Of a stretch of 64,000 nucleotides of DNA, positions 25,329 to 35,509 are shown in pieces (position 1 is the stretch's first letter; each line of letters opens with the position of its first letter). Position numbers and translations under genes: made by a program. Where the stretch lies: the NCBI RefSeq assembly GCF_018403265.1, contig NZ_BOSI01000001.1, forward strand, positions 1,054,001 through 1,118,000, in the 5' to 3' direction. The notes under the pieces were generated by a model. It saw only the letters and a program-made list of their open reading frames with translations. It was not told where the DNA came from and did not search any database. This DNA is from Paenibacillus sp. J31TS4 (GTDB taxonomy: Bacteria > Bacillota > Bacilli > Paenibacillales > NBRC-103111).

Positions 25329-26273
25329 GTGACTTATCCGAGGCTTCTATTGAAACAGGAGATCGTCATTCCGGCGATCGTATCGTTCCATTACACCGAG
25401 CTGACCAAGGATTACGTCTACCCGGGAGAACGCCACGAATTCTGGGAATTTCTCTACATGGACAAAGGCGAAGCCGAGATCCGCTCCGGCGACCGGACCT
25501 ACCTGCTGAGGCAGGGCGACCTGGTCTTTTATACACCGGGGGATTTTCATACGATGCGGGCGAACGGCGTGGTCGCGCCGAACGTCATGATCGTCTGCTT
25601 CGAATGCGCATCGCCCGCCATGGCGTTCTTCCAGGGGCAATCGTTCCGGCTGGGCGATCCCGAGCGGGCGCTGCTTGCCCAGCTGCTGAGCGAAGGCAGG
25701 ACCGCTTTCGATCCGCCCGTCGACAAGCCCGGCCATACGCCGCTCCGTCCCGGCAAGAGCGTCCGCTTCGCCGCGGAGCAGATGATCCGGCTGTATCTCG
25801 AGCTGCTCTTGATCCGGCTGATCCGCATCCATTCCTCTCCCCGTCCCGGACGCACTCGGCTGTCCACCCAGGCCAGGGAGCAGGAGGACGCCCTCCTCGC
25901 CGCCGACATTGCCGCTTACTTGCGAGAGCATCCAGCGAGCCGTCCGACGATTGCGGAGCTCAGCAGACGGTTTCTCGTCGGGGCGACCCAGCTGAAGACC
26001 GTCTTCAAGCAGGAGACCGGAGCGACGATTACGGAATTTCACAGCAGACTGCGGATCGAACAGGCCAAAGCCTGGATGCGGGAGGAGAGCTTCACCTACA
26101 CGCAGATCGCCGAGAAGCTCGGCTACGGCAGCATTCATTACTTCTCCCGGCATTTCAAGAAGTGCACGGGCATGACCCCATCCGAATATGACAAGAGTCT
26201 CAAAGCAAGAGTGATCGACGAGGAGGAGGAACCGCGGGAATGGACAACGAAAATCTGGCCCTCGTGCCCCTGA
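25329..26273 (+). CDS. AraC-family transcriptional regulator
   Basis: 314 aa. An N-terminal cupin-like sensor domain (about 1-125) contains HEFWEFLYMDKGEAEI and LRQGDLVFYTPGDFH. The C-terminal double HTH (about 195-295) contains TIAELSRRFLVGATQLKTVF and IAEKLGYGSIHYFSRHFKK, the AraC signature. The start is GTG at 25329 after GAGGTGAC. The gene is divergent from the sugar dehydrogenase operon, so it probably senses that operon's substrate and activates it. Its end overlaps the following acetyltransferase gene by 34 bases. Confidence 0.92.
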   Translation: MTYPRLLLKQEIVIPAIVSFHYTELTKDYVYPGERHEFWEFLYMDKGEAEIRSGDRTYLLRQGDLVFYTPGDFHTMRANGVVAPNVMIVCFECASPAMAFFQGQSFRLGDPERALLAQLLSEGRTAFDPPVDKPGHTPLRPGKSVRFAAEQMIRLYLELLLIRLIRIHSSPRPGRTRLSTQAREQEDALLAADIAAYLREHPASRPTIAELSRRFLVGATQLKTVFKQETGATITEFHSRLRIEQAKAWMREESFTYTQIAEKLGYGSIHYFSRHFKKCTGMTPSEYDKSLKARVIDEEEEPREWTTKIWPSCP

Positions 26274-27136
26274 GCTCCTGTACGTTCGAGCAGGCACTCC
26301 TGTTGTGGAACGAAGGCTTCTCGGGCTATTATTTCGACATGACGATGACTCCCGGACGCCATATCGAGCATATGGGGACGCGGGGCGTTCGGCCCGACCT
26401 GTCGGTCGCCGCATTCCTGGACGGCCGGCCCGCCGGCTTCGTCCTTAGCGCCGTCAAGGACGCGGGCGGCCGCAAGCTGGCCTGGAACGCCGGCACGGGT
26501 GTCGCGCCGGAGGCGAGGGGACACGGCCTGGCAAAGCGCATGGTGGTGGATACGCTCCGGAGGCTGAGGGAGGAAGGCGTCTCCGCCGCCACACTGGAAG
26601 CCGTCAGCGCCAACACGGCCGCCATCCGGGTATACGAGAGCGCCGGTTACCGGATCGTCGGGGAGCTGGCGGGCCTGCGGCACAAGGGCGTTTTGCCCGC
26701 CGGCTGGCCGGGAGGCGAGGATCCGGAGCGCTATTCGTTCCGGAGCGCGAAGCCGATCCATGCGGACCTCCTCCCGTTCTACCGGCAGCAGGCAGCCTGG
26801 AGCACCCAATGGTTCGCCCTCACGGATGGCGAGTGCCTCATCGCGACGGACGGCCAAGGCAGGGACGCCGGCTATGCGCTGTACCGCAAGGCATACAACC
26901 CGCAAGGAGAGCTGGCGTCCATCGTGCTGGCTCAGTGCGAAGCCGACCCGGACCGTGACGACGCCGATGCGGTTGTCCGGGCGCTCCTCGCACAGGTGTA
27001 CGCTTCGGCCGTCGCTTCCGTCGTCCGCACTACCGACAATTTGCGGATGAGCAACGAACCGGCGGTCGCCGCCCTCCGAGAGGCAGGGTTCGAGACCGTC
27101 TACGAGCAGAAGCTGTTTTGGCTCGAGCTGGCGTAA
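26240..27136 (+). CDS. GNAT-family N-acetyltransferase, two-part
   Basis: 298 aa. The N-terminal half (about 1-150) is a full GNAT domain: GTGVAPEARGHGLAKRMV is the acetyl-CoA-binding motif A and NTAAIRVYESAGYRIVG is motif B. The C-terminal half (about 160-298) has a second, weaker GNAT-like pattern ending VAALREAGFETVYEQKLFW, so it may be a tandem GNAT. The ATG at 26240 follows GAGGAGGA. It overlaps the AraC gene and shares its transcript, which ends at the terminator at 27145. Substrate unknown. Confidence 0.87.
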   Translation: MDNENLALVPLSSCTFEQALLLWNEGFSGYYFDMTMTPGRHIEHMGTRGVRPDLSVAAFLDGRPAGFVLSAVKDAGGRKLAWNAGTGVAPEARGHGLAKRMVVDTLRRLREEGVSAATLEAVSANTAAIRVYESAGYRIVGELAGLRHKGVLPAGWPGGEDPERYSFRSAKPIHADLLPFYRQQAAWSTQWFALTDGECLIATDGQGRDAGYALYRKAYNPQGELASIVLAQCEADPDRDDADAVVRALLAQVYASAVASVVRTTDNLRMSNEPAVAALREAGFETVYEQKLFWLELA

Positions 27137-27144
27137 CGCATGCA

Positions 27145-27189
27145 AACAGGGCGGTACCTGCGGACAATGTCCGTAGGTACCGCCCTGTT
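27145..27189. terminator. Long intrinsic terminator
   Basis: 21-bp stem with one G-T pair (27145-27165 and 27169-27189) and a 3-base loop, nine bases after the acetyltransferase stop. There is no long T run, but the helix is very stable. It also faces the end of the minus-strand ykf genes. Confidence 0.8.
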
Positions 27190-27392
27190 GCGTACTGCCG
27201 GCAGGGTCTTTGACGCCGTTCGCAGGCTGAAGCGGCCGGGCCGCCTTTGGCATGGCGGCTGACCGCAGCCGAGTCGGCCCATCGGACCTATCTTAGCGCT
27301 GTGCCGGCACTGCGTCTGCGTCCGGGCCAGCGGAACCCATTTGGCCCATGCGTCCGCTCCTCGCTCCCCGTCTGCCCCAGCAAGGGGCCGCG

Positions 27393-28427
27393 TCAGCCCC
27401 AATACCGCCGCGAGGCGCAGTGCTCCGGCAGCAGCTTGTAGCCGTCCAGATCCACCAGCTCGATCGCGCTGTTCGAGTCCGGGGAATGGAGCATCCGGTT
27501 CTCGCCTGCATAGATGCCGACATGATGGACGGGCCCTTTGCCTTCCTCGTAAGCGAAGAACAGCAGGTCACCCGGCTCCAGCTCTTCCTTCTGCACGGCC
27601 CGGCCGGCGGTCGCCTGATCGGACGCGTCCCGGGGGATGCGAATCCCGAGCGCCAGATGCATGTTATGCGCGAAGCCGGAGCAGTCGTAGCCGTACGACG
27701 ACATGCCTCCCCACAGATAGGGGAGGCCGAGGAACCGTTTGCCGTTCTCCACGATCCGCGCTCCTGCATGCGGCACACTGGCGTCCTCTGCCGGGACGGC
27801 GGCCTGACCAGCCGTCACTCTGCCTGCGCTTCGAGCAGCAGGAGCCCCGGCATCGGCTGCCGCACTCCCCTCACCCGCCGTCCGGCTGTCCTCCCGCTCG
27901 AGGCGGACGTCGGCCAGCCGAAGCAGCGCCGAGCCGTGCGGCGTCGCCACCCGTACTTGGCCGCCCTCCGGCTCCCCCAGTACCGGCAGCCGCGTCAGGA
28001 AGCTGAGCCGCTCCGGTCGGGCGCCGTCGGTCCCTTCCGGCCAGACCGGCTCGGCTCGGTCGCTCGTGACGACGGCCCATACACTGTCCTCCGGCTGCGG
28101 CAGCGGCTCCGCCAGCTGGGCAAGCGGCACCCAGCCCGGGTACCCGTCCGCGTTCTTGCGCGTGCTCTGCGTCGGGATCAAGATGTGCGCCCAGCCGTCC
28201 CGCTCCTCCTGAACGAGCACCTCCGTGCCGTACAGCAGCTGGGTCTGCAGCCGGTTGGCCTCGCACAGCTCGAGCTTGTCGGCGTTCGTCATCCCCGCCA
28301 GCCAGTTCTCCATCGAGACGGGCGACGCGAGCGCCGGGGCGTCCATCTCTCTCGGCGACTCCGGTGTCGTCCATACGCCAACAACCGCCGCCGCCGCGCA
28401 TGCCTTTCGCTTTCCGGTACCGCTCAT
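27393..28427 (-). CDS. ykfC: NlpC/P60 gamma-D-glutamyl-diamino acid endopeptidase (YkfC-like)
   Basis: 344 aa. Two bacterial SH3-like domains (about 50-110 and 115-180) precede an NlpC/P60 domain (about 222-344). The catalytic cysteine is C249 in YGYDCSGFAH and the histidine is in HHVGIYAG (about 301-302). YkfC cuts between D-Glu and the diamino acid of murein peptides that start with free L-Ala. Odd here is a 35-residue Ala/Gly/Ser-rich linker (about 181-215) between the domains. The N-terminus is short and only weakly hydrophobic, so location is uncertain. Its ATG overlaps the ykfB stop (ATGA). Last gene of the ykf unit. Confidence 0.92.
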   Translation of the reverse strand: MSGTGKRKACAAAAVVGVWTTPESPREMDAPALASPVSMENWLAGMTNADKLELCEANRLQTQLLYGTEVLVQEERDGWAHILIPTQSTRKNADGYPGWVPLAQLAEPLPQPEDSVWAVVTSDRAEPVWPEGTDGARPERLSFLTRLPVLGEPEGGQVRVATPHGSALLRLADVRLEREDSRTAGEGSAAADAGAPAARSAGRVTAGQAAVPAEDASVPHAGARIVENGKRFLGLPYLWGGMSSYGYDCSGFAHNMHLALGIRIPRDASDQATAGRAVQKEELEPGDLLFFAYEEGKGPVHHVGIYAGENRMLHSPDSNSAIELVDLDGYKLLPEHCASRRYWG

Positions 28428-29527
28428 CGGATCGCCTCCGCTTCCTGGGTATGCCGGACGCTTGTAATGCCGAGGCCGGGTGCATCCGGGAACGTGAGCG
28501 TCCGGCCGCTGTAGAGGACGCCTCCCTCGACAATATCGTGGACGAGCATGAGCGGCGCGTCGAAGTCGAAGCGGGTAATGTTCTTCTTACTTGCGGCAAA
28601 ATGCGCCGCCGCGGTGATCGCCACCCGCGTCTCGATCATGCTCCCCATCATGCATTCCACGCCATACTCCTCGGCGGCCTGGTTGATGAGCTGGGCTTTG
28701 TAGATGCCCCCCGACTTCATCAGCTTGATGTTGATGAGGTCGGCCGCCCGCTTCTGCAGCACCTCCAGCGCCTGGGCCGGAGAAAATACACTCTCGTCCG
28801 CCATGATCGGCGTCTCGACGGCGTCGGTCACCCGCTTCAACCCCTCGATGTCGTACGCCCTCACCGGCTGCTCAACGAGCTCGATGCCGAGCCCAAGCTC
28901 TTCCAGCCGATGAATGGAGCGGATAGCATCCTTCACCGACCAGCCTTGGTTGGCGTCCAGCCGGATTTTCACCTTGTCGCCGACTGCTCGCCGAATCTCC
29001 TTGATCCGTTCCAGATCCGTCTCGATCGAGTCCTTGCCAACCTTGATCTTAAGCACGTCGAACCCGGCCTCCACGCAGCGGAGCGCATCCTCGCCCATCT
29101 CGGCCGGCGCGTTGACGCTTACCGTAAAATCCGTCTCCAGCCGGTTTTTGTAGCCGCCCAGAAACTGATAGAGCGGCAGCCCGGCGTGCTGGGCCACCAA
29201 GTCGTAAACCGCCATATCGACGGCCGCCTTGGCGCTGCTGTTGCCGACCATGCCCTGATGCACGCTCTGCAGAATTTGCTCATAGGCAAGCAGGCTCTTG
29301 CCCAGCAAGAGCGGCGTGAACGTATGCATGATCGCTGCCTGAATGCTGTCCAGGCTGTCGCCGGTAATGACGACGGTGGCCGGCGCTTCTCCCCAGCCTG
29401 TCATGCCGTTGTCTGCCGTCAGCTTGACGAGGACGGATTCGGCCTCCGTTACCGTTCTCAGTGCCGTCTTGAACGGCTTGACGAGCGGCGTAGCCTGCCG
29501 CATCACTTCTACTTTCTGTATGACCAT
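28424..29527 (-). CDS. ykfB: L-Ala-D/L-Glu epimerase (YkfB-like)
   Basis: 367-aa enolase-superfamily enzyme of the muconate-lactonising subgroup. The acid/base lysines are K160 and K162 (LKIKVG) and K268 (IKLMKSGG); the metal ligands are D191 (LDANQGW), E219 (VEQP) and D244 (ADES). The enzyme epimerises L-Ala-D-Glu from murein peptides so that ordinary peptidases can use it. The start at 29527 has AAGGAGG upstream; the frame is open further back but inside ykfA. It sits 14 bases after ykfA and overlaps ykfC by four bases, the same order as in Bacillus subtilis. Confidence 0.95.
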   Translation of the reverse strand: MVIQKVEVMRQATPLVKPFKTALRTVTEAESVLVKLTADNGMTGWGEAPATVVITGDSLDSIQAAIMHTFTPLLLGKSLLAYEQILQSVHQGMVGNSSAKAAVDMAVYDLVAQHAGLPLYQFLGGYKNRLETDFTVSVNAPAEMGEDALRCVEAGFDVLKIKVGKDSIETDLERIKEIRRAVGDKVKIRLDANQGWSVKDAIRSIHRLEELGLGIELVEQPVRAYDIEGLKRVTDAVETPIMADESVFSPAQALEVLQKRAADLINIKLMKSGGIYKAQLINQAAEEYGVECMMGSMIETRVAITAAAHFAASKKNITRFDFDAPLMLVHDIVEGGVLYSGRTLTFPDAPGLGITSVRHTQEAEAIR

Positions 29528-29541
29528 GGACGATGTCCTCC

Positions 29542-30468
29542 TTAGTCCGCCAGGGCGGATTCCAACAGCTCCAGCGTATTCTCTGCCGTCTTGAGGCGGG
29601 CGGGGACGCCAAGCGGCACCGCGATGTGCGGCGATCCGTGGCCGATCGGCAGCCCCATGACGGCCGGCCGTCCAGCCGGCACGACATATTGGCGCACGAC
29701 CTCCTGCCAATCGAACGACGGCTTCCGCTTCTGCGGCTCGCAATCCGTAAAATCGCCGATCAGGATACCCGCCGCGGCGTCCAGCTTGCCCGCCATGCGA
29801 AGCTGGTTCAGCATCCGGTCAATCCGGTACGGCTCCTCCTCGATCTCTTCGATCAGCAGGAGCTTGCCTGCGGTATCCACCTCGAACGGTGTGCCGATGC
29901 TGCTTGCCAGGAGCGTTAGGTTGCCCCCGATAATCGGACCGGCCGCCTCCCCCTCCACCAACGTTTGCAGCTGCAGCGTCTCCGGCAGGCGAACGTCTTG
30001 CCCCATCATCATCTCCAGGCTCCGGACGGTAAGCGGGTGGACGTCCTCTTTGGCCAGACAGACGAGCATCGGGCCGTGAAACGTAACCAGTCCCGTGCGG
30101 CCGCCAATCGCCGCATGCAAAAACGTAATATCGCTGTAGCCCCAGAACACTTTGGGATTCGCCGCAATCGTGTCGTAATCAAGCAGCTCCGCCATGCGGG
30201 CGGTGCCGTAGCCGCCGCGCGCGCAGACGATGCCCTGAATGCCGGGATCGGCGAACATGGCGTTCAGCTCCGCTGCGCGCTCTTCATCCGTTCCAGCCAG
30301 GTAGCCGTATTGCTTGGACAGCGTCGCGCCGAACCGGACGGTCAGGCCTAGCCGTTCCAGATGAACGGCTGCTTTCTTCGCCTGCTCCAGCTCTCCGCAG
30401 CTCGCAGGGGCGGTAATCCCTACGCAGTCTCCCGGACGCAGCGCCCGCGGCTTCACAGTGTCGCGCAT
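29542..30468 (-). CDS. ykfA: Murein LD-carboxypeptidase (YkfA-like, S66)
   Basis: 308-aa MccF/LdcA-type serine peptidase, which removes the terminal D-Ala from murein tetrapeptides in the cytoplasm. The catalytic Ser is S112 in FWGYSDIT, the Glu is in LLLIEEIEEEPYRIDRML and the His is in GLPIGHGSPH, giving the Ser-Glu-His triad of family S66. ARGGYGTARM is also typical. The ATG at 30466-30468 follows AAAGGAGG. A full terminator stands between dppE and this gene, so ykfABC may be made at lower level or from its own promoter within the 285-base gap. Confidence 0.93.
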   Translation of the reverse strand: MRDTVKPRALRPGDCVGITAPASCGELEQAKKAAVHLERLGLTVRFGATLSKQYGYLAGTDEERAAELNAMFADPGIQGIVCARGGYGTARMAELLDYDTIAANPKVFWGYSDITFLHAAIGGRTGLVTFHGPMLVCLAKEDVHPLTVRSLEMMMGQDVRLPETLQLQTLVEGEAAGPIIGGNLTLLASSIGTPFEVDTAGKLLLIEEIEEEPYRIDRMLNQLRMAGKLDAAAGILIGDFTDCEPQKRKPSFDWQEVVRQYVVPAGRPAVMGLPIGHGSPHIAVPLGVPARLKTAENTLELLESALAD

Positions 30469-30498
30469 AGTTCCAGCCTCCTTTCTTCTCTGCTCATC

Positions 30499-30534
30499 TT
30501 CCTACTAGCTGATCTCTACTTCCTACTAGCTGAT
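30499..30534. repeat. Short direct repeat upstream of ykfA
   Basis: The 15-mer TTCCTACTAGCTGAT occurs at 30499-30513 and again at 30520-30534, a period of 21 bases (two helical turns). It lies 31-66 bases before the ykfA start and could be a regulator binding site or simple duplication. Confidence 0.5.
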
Positions 30535-30707
30535 GCTCGCTCCTGCTCGCGTATGCCTGTCCGGGGAATGCAATCCACGCGGACGCACCAACCGGCACAA
30601 TGACGGAAGCAGCCGCTCTGGCCAGGTTTCTGGCGATACCACGTTTCTGCCGATGCGTACGGTTGCGAGAGGGACAGCCGGTCCAGCGGAAGGCCGAGCC
30701 TCCAAGC

Positions 30708-30740
30708 AAAAAGGGGGCATCCGGTAGCGGATGCTCCCCC
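30708..30740 (-). terminator. Internal terminator between dppE and ykfA
   Basis: Stem GGGGGCATCCG / CGGATGCTCCCCC (30713-30723 with 30728-30740, one bulge region) followed on the minus strand by TTTTT. It lies 13 bases after the dppE stop and so may end or weaken transcription into ykfABC. Confidence 0.82.
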
Positions 30741-30753
30741 TGCTAACAACAGC

Positions 30754-32379
30754 TTATTTGAGGTCCGCCCATTTGAAGTCGATATAGCCGTAAGCGTGCC
30801 GAACGATGCCATCCACCTTGTCGCTCTGCAGATAAGCGGAGCTGTAGAAGTAGAGCGGCAGAATCGGCATTTCGTCCATCAGCAGCTTCTCGGCGTCATG
30901 CATCAGCTTGAAGCGCTTCGTGTCGTCCGGCTCGCTGTAGGCGTCCTTGATCAGCTTGTCATACTGCGCATTGCTCCAGCCGGTCCGGTTCATCGGATTG
31001 CCGGTCTGGTAGCCGTCCAGGAAGTTGATCGGGTCAGCAAAATCGGGCAGGAACGAGGAACGCGACAGCTGCAGCTGGAGCTTCTTCTGCTCATCCGTCA
31101 GCACCTTGCTCTCCTTGTTGGCCAGCTTGATGTCGACGCCGAGGTTCTCCTTGAACATCGCCTGCAGCGTCTGGGCGATCTTTTGGTGCAGATCGTTCGT
31201 GTTATAGGTCAGCGTGACCTCCGGCAGCGTTTTGTAGCCCGCCTCGGCCATCCCTTTCTCAAGAAGCTTCTTCGCTTCGGCTGCGTCGAATTTGACGAGC
31301 GTGCCTCCAGCCTTGCGGAAGTCGTTGCCGGATGGCTCCTTCAGACCGAAGGAGACGAAGCCTTCCGCCGGCTTCTGTTTCTGCTTCGTGACGAGATCGA
31401 CGATCTTCTGCCGGTCCACGGCCATGGCGAACGCCTTACGGATGTTCACGTTGTCGAACGGCTTCATCGTTGTGTTAAACCGGTAGAAGTAGGTGCCCGC
31501 CGAGTCCTCGACCTTGACCTTGTTCTCCGCGAACAACTTGTCGCTCATGTCGGACGGAACGGCCGACGTGTGCAGCTCGCCGGACTGGAACAGCTGGTAT
31601 TCGGTGTTGGAGTCGTTCACCATCTTGAAGGTGACGCCGGTCAGCTTGACGGCCCCCGCATCCCAGTAGTTCTCGTTCTTCACCATTTTGAGCTCGGAGT
31701 CGTGCTTCCACTCCGTAATCTTGAACGGCCCGTTGCTCATGATGGTAGCGGCTTCGCCTGCCCATTTGGGGTTCTTTTCCACGGTTGCCTTGTGAACCGG
31801 GAAGAAGGCCGGGTTCGCAACCATGCTGATCAGCCAGGGGGACGGCTGGGCGAGTTTGACCTCCAGCGTCTTGTCGTCCGTAGCCTTGATCTTGACGTCG
31901 TCAGCCGACCCTTTGCCGGAGTTGTACGCTTCGGCCCCTTCGAAAATATACGCGAGAGGCGCGGCCGGGGACGCCAGCTTCGGATCGAGCATCCGCTTCC
32001 AGGCGAATTCAAAATCGCTCGCCTTCACCGGATCGCCGTTCGACCATTTGGTATCCCGCAGGGTGAACGTGTACGTCTTGCCGTCGGGCGACATCTTCCA
32101 TTCCTTGGCGACCGCAGGCTCCGGCGTCTGGTTCTTGCCGAGACGCGTCAGCCCCTCCATCGCGTTGTTCAGAATGTCGTAGGACGCCATATCGAAGCCG
32201 ATGGGCGGATCGAGCGAGGTCGGCTCCTTGAGATTGTTGTAGAGCAGAATCTTCGCTTTGGTCTCGCTGCCCGGGCTTGTCCCCGCGGTCGAGCCCGGAT
32301 TGTCGTCCTTGCCGCAGCCGGCAAGCGCCGTACCGAAGACAAGCGCACAGCTGATGAGCACCGCTGATACTTTCTTCAT
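30754..32379 (-). CDS. dppE: Oligopeptide ABC transporter substrate-binding lipoprotein (DppE/OppA-like)
   Basis: 541 aa. Residues 1-22 are a lipoprotein signal with lipobox ALAGC, giving a lipid-anchored Cys22. The mature part is an SBP family 5 protein: KILLYNNLKEPTSLDPPIGF, LNNAMEGLTRLGKN, YTFTLRDTKWSNGDPV and KADFEFAWKRML-type features. It captures peptides outside the cell for DppBCD; context points to murein peptides. The ATG at 32377-32379 follows GGGGAGA. It is separated from dppD by a 195-base gap without a gene, so it may also have its own promoter to give excess binding protein. Confidence 0.92.
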   Translation of the reverse strand: MKKVSAVLISCALVFGTALAGCGKDDNPGSTAGTSPGSETKAKILLYNNLKEPTSLDPPIGFDMASYDILNNAMEGLTRLGKNQTPEPAVAKEWKMSPDGKTYTFTLRDTKWSNGDPVKASDFEFAWKRMLDPKLASPAAPLAYIFEGAEAYNSGKGSADDVKIKATDDKTLEVKLAQPSPWLISMVANPAFFPVHKATVEKNPKWAGEAATIMSNGPFKITEWKHDSELKMVKNENYWDAGAVKLTGVTFKMVNDSNTEYQLFQSGELHTSAVPSDMSDKLFAENKVKVEDSAGTYFYRFNTTMKPFDNVNIRKAFAMAVDRQKIVDLVTKQKQKPAEGFVSFGLKEPSGNDFRKAGGTLVKFDAAEAKKLLEKGMAEAGYKTLPEVTLTYNTNDLHQKIAQTLQAMFKENLGVDIKLANKESKVLTDEQKKLQLQLSRSSFLPDFADPINFLDGYQTGNPMNRTGWSNAQYDKLIKDAYSEPDDTKRFKLMHDAEKLLMDEMPILPLYFYSSAYLQSDKVDGIVRHAYGYIDFKWADLK

Positions 32380-32574
32380 TTGGATCTCCCCTTCGTTCAT
32401 GAGATGAGGCTGCCAATCGCATCGAGACCGTGAAGCTGGGTCCGCCTGGGCAGAGGCTCTGTTATCCAGCCCCTCCCCGGCGGCTCTATAGGGTCGGGCG
32501 GCGGGACGCCGGTTCCCCGGCGGCCGCCGTTCCGTTGCCTATTACGAAGATGCCGGTTTGCGGCTCGGGCGCCG

Positions 32575-33636
<1,062 letters not shown>

Positions 33637-33639
33637 GGG

Positions 33640-34557
33640 TTACCTCCTCTGCTTCGGGTTGAACGTATTCTGCAGGCCGTCGCCGAGCATGTTGAACGCC
33701 AGCATTGTCAGCGAAATGAAGAAGGCCGGGTAGAACAGCCGCCACCAATGCCCGGACAGGATCGTCGGCAGTCCGTCGTTGGCCATCACTCCCCAGCTGG
33801 CCCGGGGAGGCTGGATGCCGAGACCGAGGAAGCTGAGGAACGCCTCCGCGAAGATAGCGGACGGCACCGAGAACGTCACCTGTACGATGATGACGCCTAG
33901 CGCGTTCGGGAGCAGATGACGGCGGATGATATGAGCCGGCCGCGCGCCGAGCGTCCGGGAGGCGAGCACATATTCCGACGATTTGAGCTGCAGCACCTGA
34001 CCCCGCACCATCCGGGCCATCCCGATCCAGCCGGTGGCGCTGAGGGCCACGATAATCGTGAGCAGCCCCGGTCCCATTACCACCATGAGCAGAATGACGA
34101 CGAGCAGATACGGAATGCCGTACAGAATGTCGACGATCCGCATCATCACGTTGTCGACACGGCCGCCGAAGTAGCCGGAGATGCCCCCGTAGATGATACC
34201 GATCACAAAGTCGATCAGCGCAGCCATCAGGCCGATGAACAGCGAGATGCGGGCGCCGTACAGAATCCGGGCATAGACGTCGCGGCCCAGCTCGTCGGTG
34301 CCGAACCAATGAACGGACGACGGCTTTTCGTTAGCATGCAGCAGGTCCTGCTTCGTATAGCTCTGGTCCGTCAGGTAAGGGCCGAAGGTCGCGAGAAGCG
34401 CCAGCAGGACGATGATAATCAGACCGAGCATCGCCAGCTTGTTCTTCGTCAGGTTGTGCCAAGCGGCCTGCCAGAACGTCTGGCGAGGCCGGACGATCGC
34501 CTCGGCGTTTCCTGCCTGCTTGGGCATCGGGACGAAGAGATGATCGGGTACTTGCAT
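33640..34557 (-). CDS. dppC: Oligopeptide ABC transporter permease (DppC-like)
   Basis: 305 aa, integral membrane protein with an N-terminal OppC-N segment (KNKLAMLGLIIIVLLALLATFG) split here as a first helix, then about five helices. The large loop HWFGTDELGRDVYARILYGAR and the EAA-like cytoplasmic loop RTLGARPAHIIRRHLLPNA, where the ATPase docks, are typical. It pairs with DppB to form the channel. It lies four bases after dppB and three before dppD, a tight operon. Confidence 0.94.
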   Translation of the reverse strand: MQVPDHLFVPMPKQAGNAEAIVRPRQTFWQAAWHNLTKNKLAMLGLIIIVLLALLATFGPYLTDQSYTKQDLLHANEKPSSVHWFGTDELGRDVYARILYGARISLFIGLMAALIDFVIGIIYGGISGYFGGRVDNVMMRIVDILYGIPYLLVVILLMVVMGPGLLTIIVALSATGWIGMARMVRGQVLQLKSSEYVLASRTLGARPAHIIRRHLLPNALGVIIVQVTFSVPSAIFAEAFLSFLGLGIQPPRASWGVMANDGLPTILSGHWWRLFYPAFFISLTMLAFNMLGDGLQNTFNPKQRR

Positions 34558-34561
34558 GGCG

Positions 34562-35494
34562 CTACGCCCCTTTCTTATGCAGCTTGATTCTCGGATCGAT
34601 CAAGCCGTATGCGATGTCGACGAGGAACATCATGATGATCAGGAGCGCACTGTAGAACACGGTCGTGCCCATGATGACCGCATAGTCGCGGTTGTTGATG
34701 CCGTCGACGAAGTACTTGCCCATTCCTGGAATCGCAAAGATCTTCTCGATGACGAAGCTGCCGGTCAGAATGTTAGCGATGAGTGCGCCGAGCAGAGTAA
34801 CGACCGGTAGGACGGCGTTGCGCAGTGCGTGCTTGAACACGATCGTGGCCGGAGCGAGGCCTTTGGCCCGGGCCGTCTCGATATAATCCTGGGTGAGCAC
34901 CTCAACCATATTGGCCCGGGTCAGCCGCGCGATGATGGCGAGAGGGCCTGTCGAGAGGGCAAGCGCCGGCAGGATCATGTGTTTCCATGTCCCCCACGTC
35001 GCCACGGGGAGCAGCTTCCACTCGACCGCGACGTACTTGATCAGCATCGTCGCGACGACGAAGTTCGGCACCGTGATGCCGATGACGGCGAAGATCATGG
35101 CGAAGGAATCGAGCAGGCCGTTCTGGCGAAGCGCCGCGACGGTGCCGAGCGCGATCCCGCAGATGATGGCGAAGACGAGCGCGATCATGCCGAGTGACAG
35201 CGAGACGGGGAAGCCCCGGTCGATCATGCTATTGACGCTGTCCGGATAATGCGCGATCGAAGGGCCTAGATCGAGCGTGACGAGCGATTTGAGATACATC
35301 AGATATTGCACCGCCACCGGCTTGTCGAGACCGTAATGCTCCATCATATTCTGAATGACAGTCGCGTTCGCCTCCTTGCCGTCCCGGTCGAACGGAGAGC
35401 CCGGAACCGAGTGCATGAGGAAGAAGGTAATGGTCACGATCAGCCAGAGGGTGATCAGCATGGAGACGAACCGTCTTAAGATGTAGGAACCCAC
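34562..35494 (-). CDS. dppB: Oligopeptide ABC transporter permease (DppB-like)
   Basis: 310 aa with six membrane helices. The first is at about 8-28, followed by the long outer loop with VPGSPFDRDGKE typical of DppB/OppB. The cytoplasmic ATPase-docking loop is ETARAKGLAPATIVFKHALRNA, quoted in part. It forms the importer channel with DppC. It lies 15 bases after dppA and 4 before dppC. Confidence 0.94.
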   Translation of the reverse strand: MGSYILRRFVSMLITLWLIVTITFFLMHSVPGSPFDRDGKEANATVIQNMMEHYGLDKPVAVQYLMYLKSLVTLDLGPSIAHYPDSVNSMIDRGFPVSLSLGMIALVFAIICGIALGTVAALRQNGLLDSFAMIFAVIGITVPNFVVATMLIKYVAVEWKLLPVATWGTWKHMILPALALSTGPLAIIARLTRANMVEVLTQDYIETARAKGLAPATIVFKHALRNAVLPVVTLLGALIANILTGSFVIEKIFAIPGMGKYFVDGINNRDYAVIMGTTVFYSALLIIMMFLVDIAYGLIDPRIKLHKKGA

Positions 35495-35509
35495 AGAATC
35501 ACCCGCTTT

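Noticed and set aside
30796-32367. 523-codon open frame on the plus strand antisense to dppE
   Set aside because: It is the mirror frame of a clear lipoprotein gene, has no ribosome site, and its residue pattern (runs of R, L, V, H) is typical of antisense frames in GC-rich DNA.
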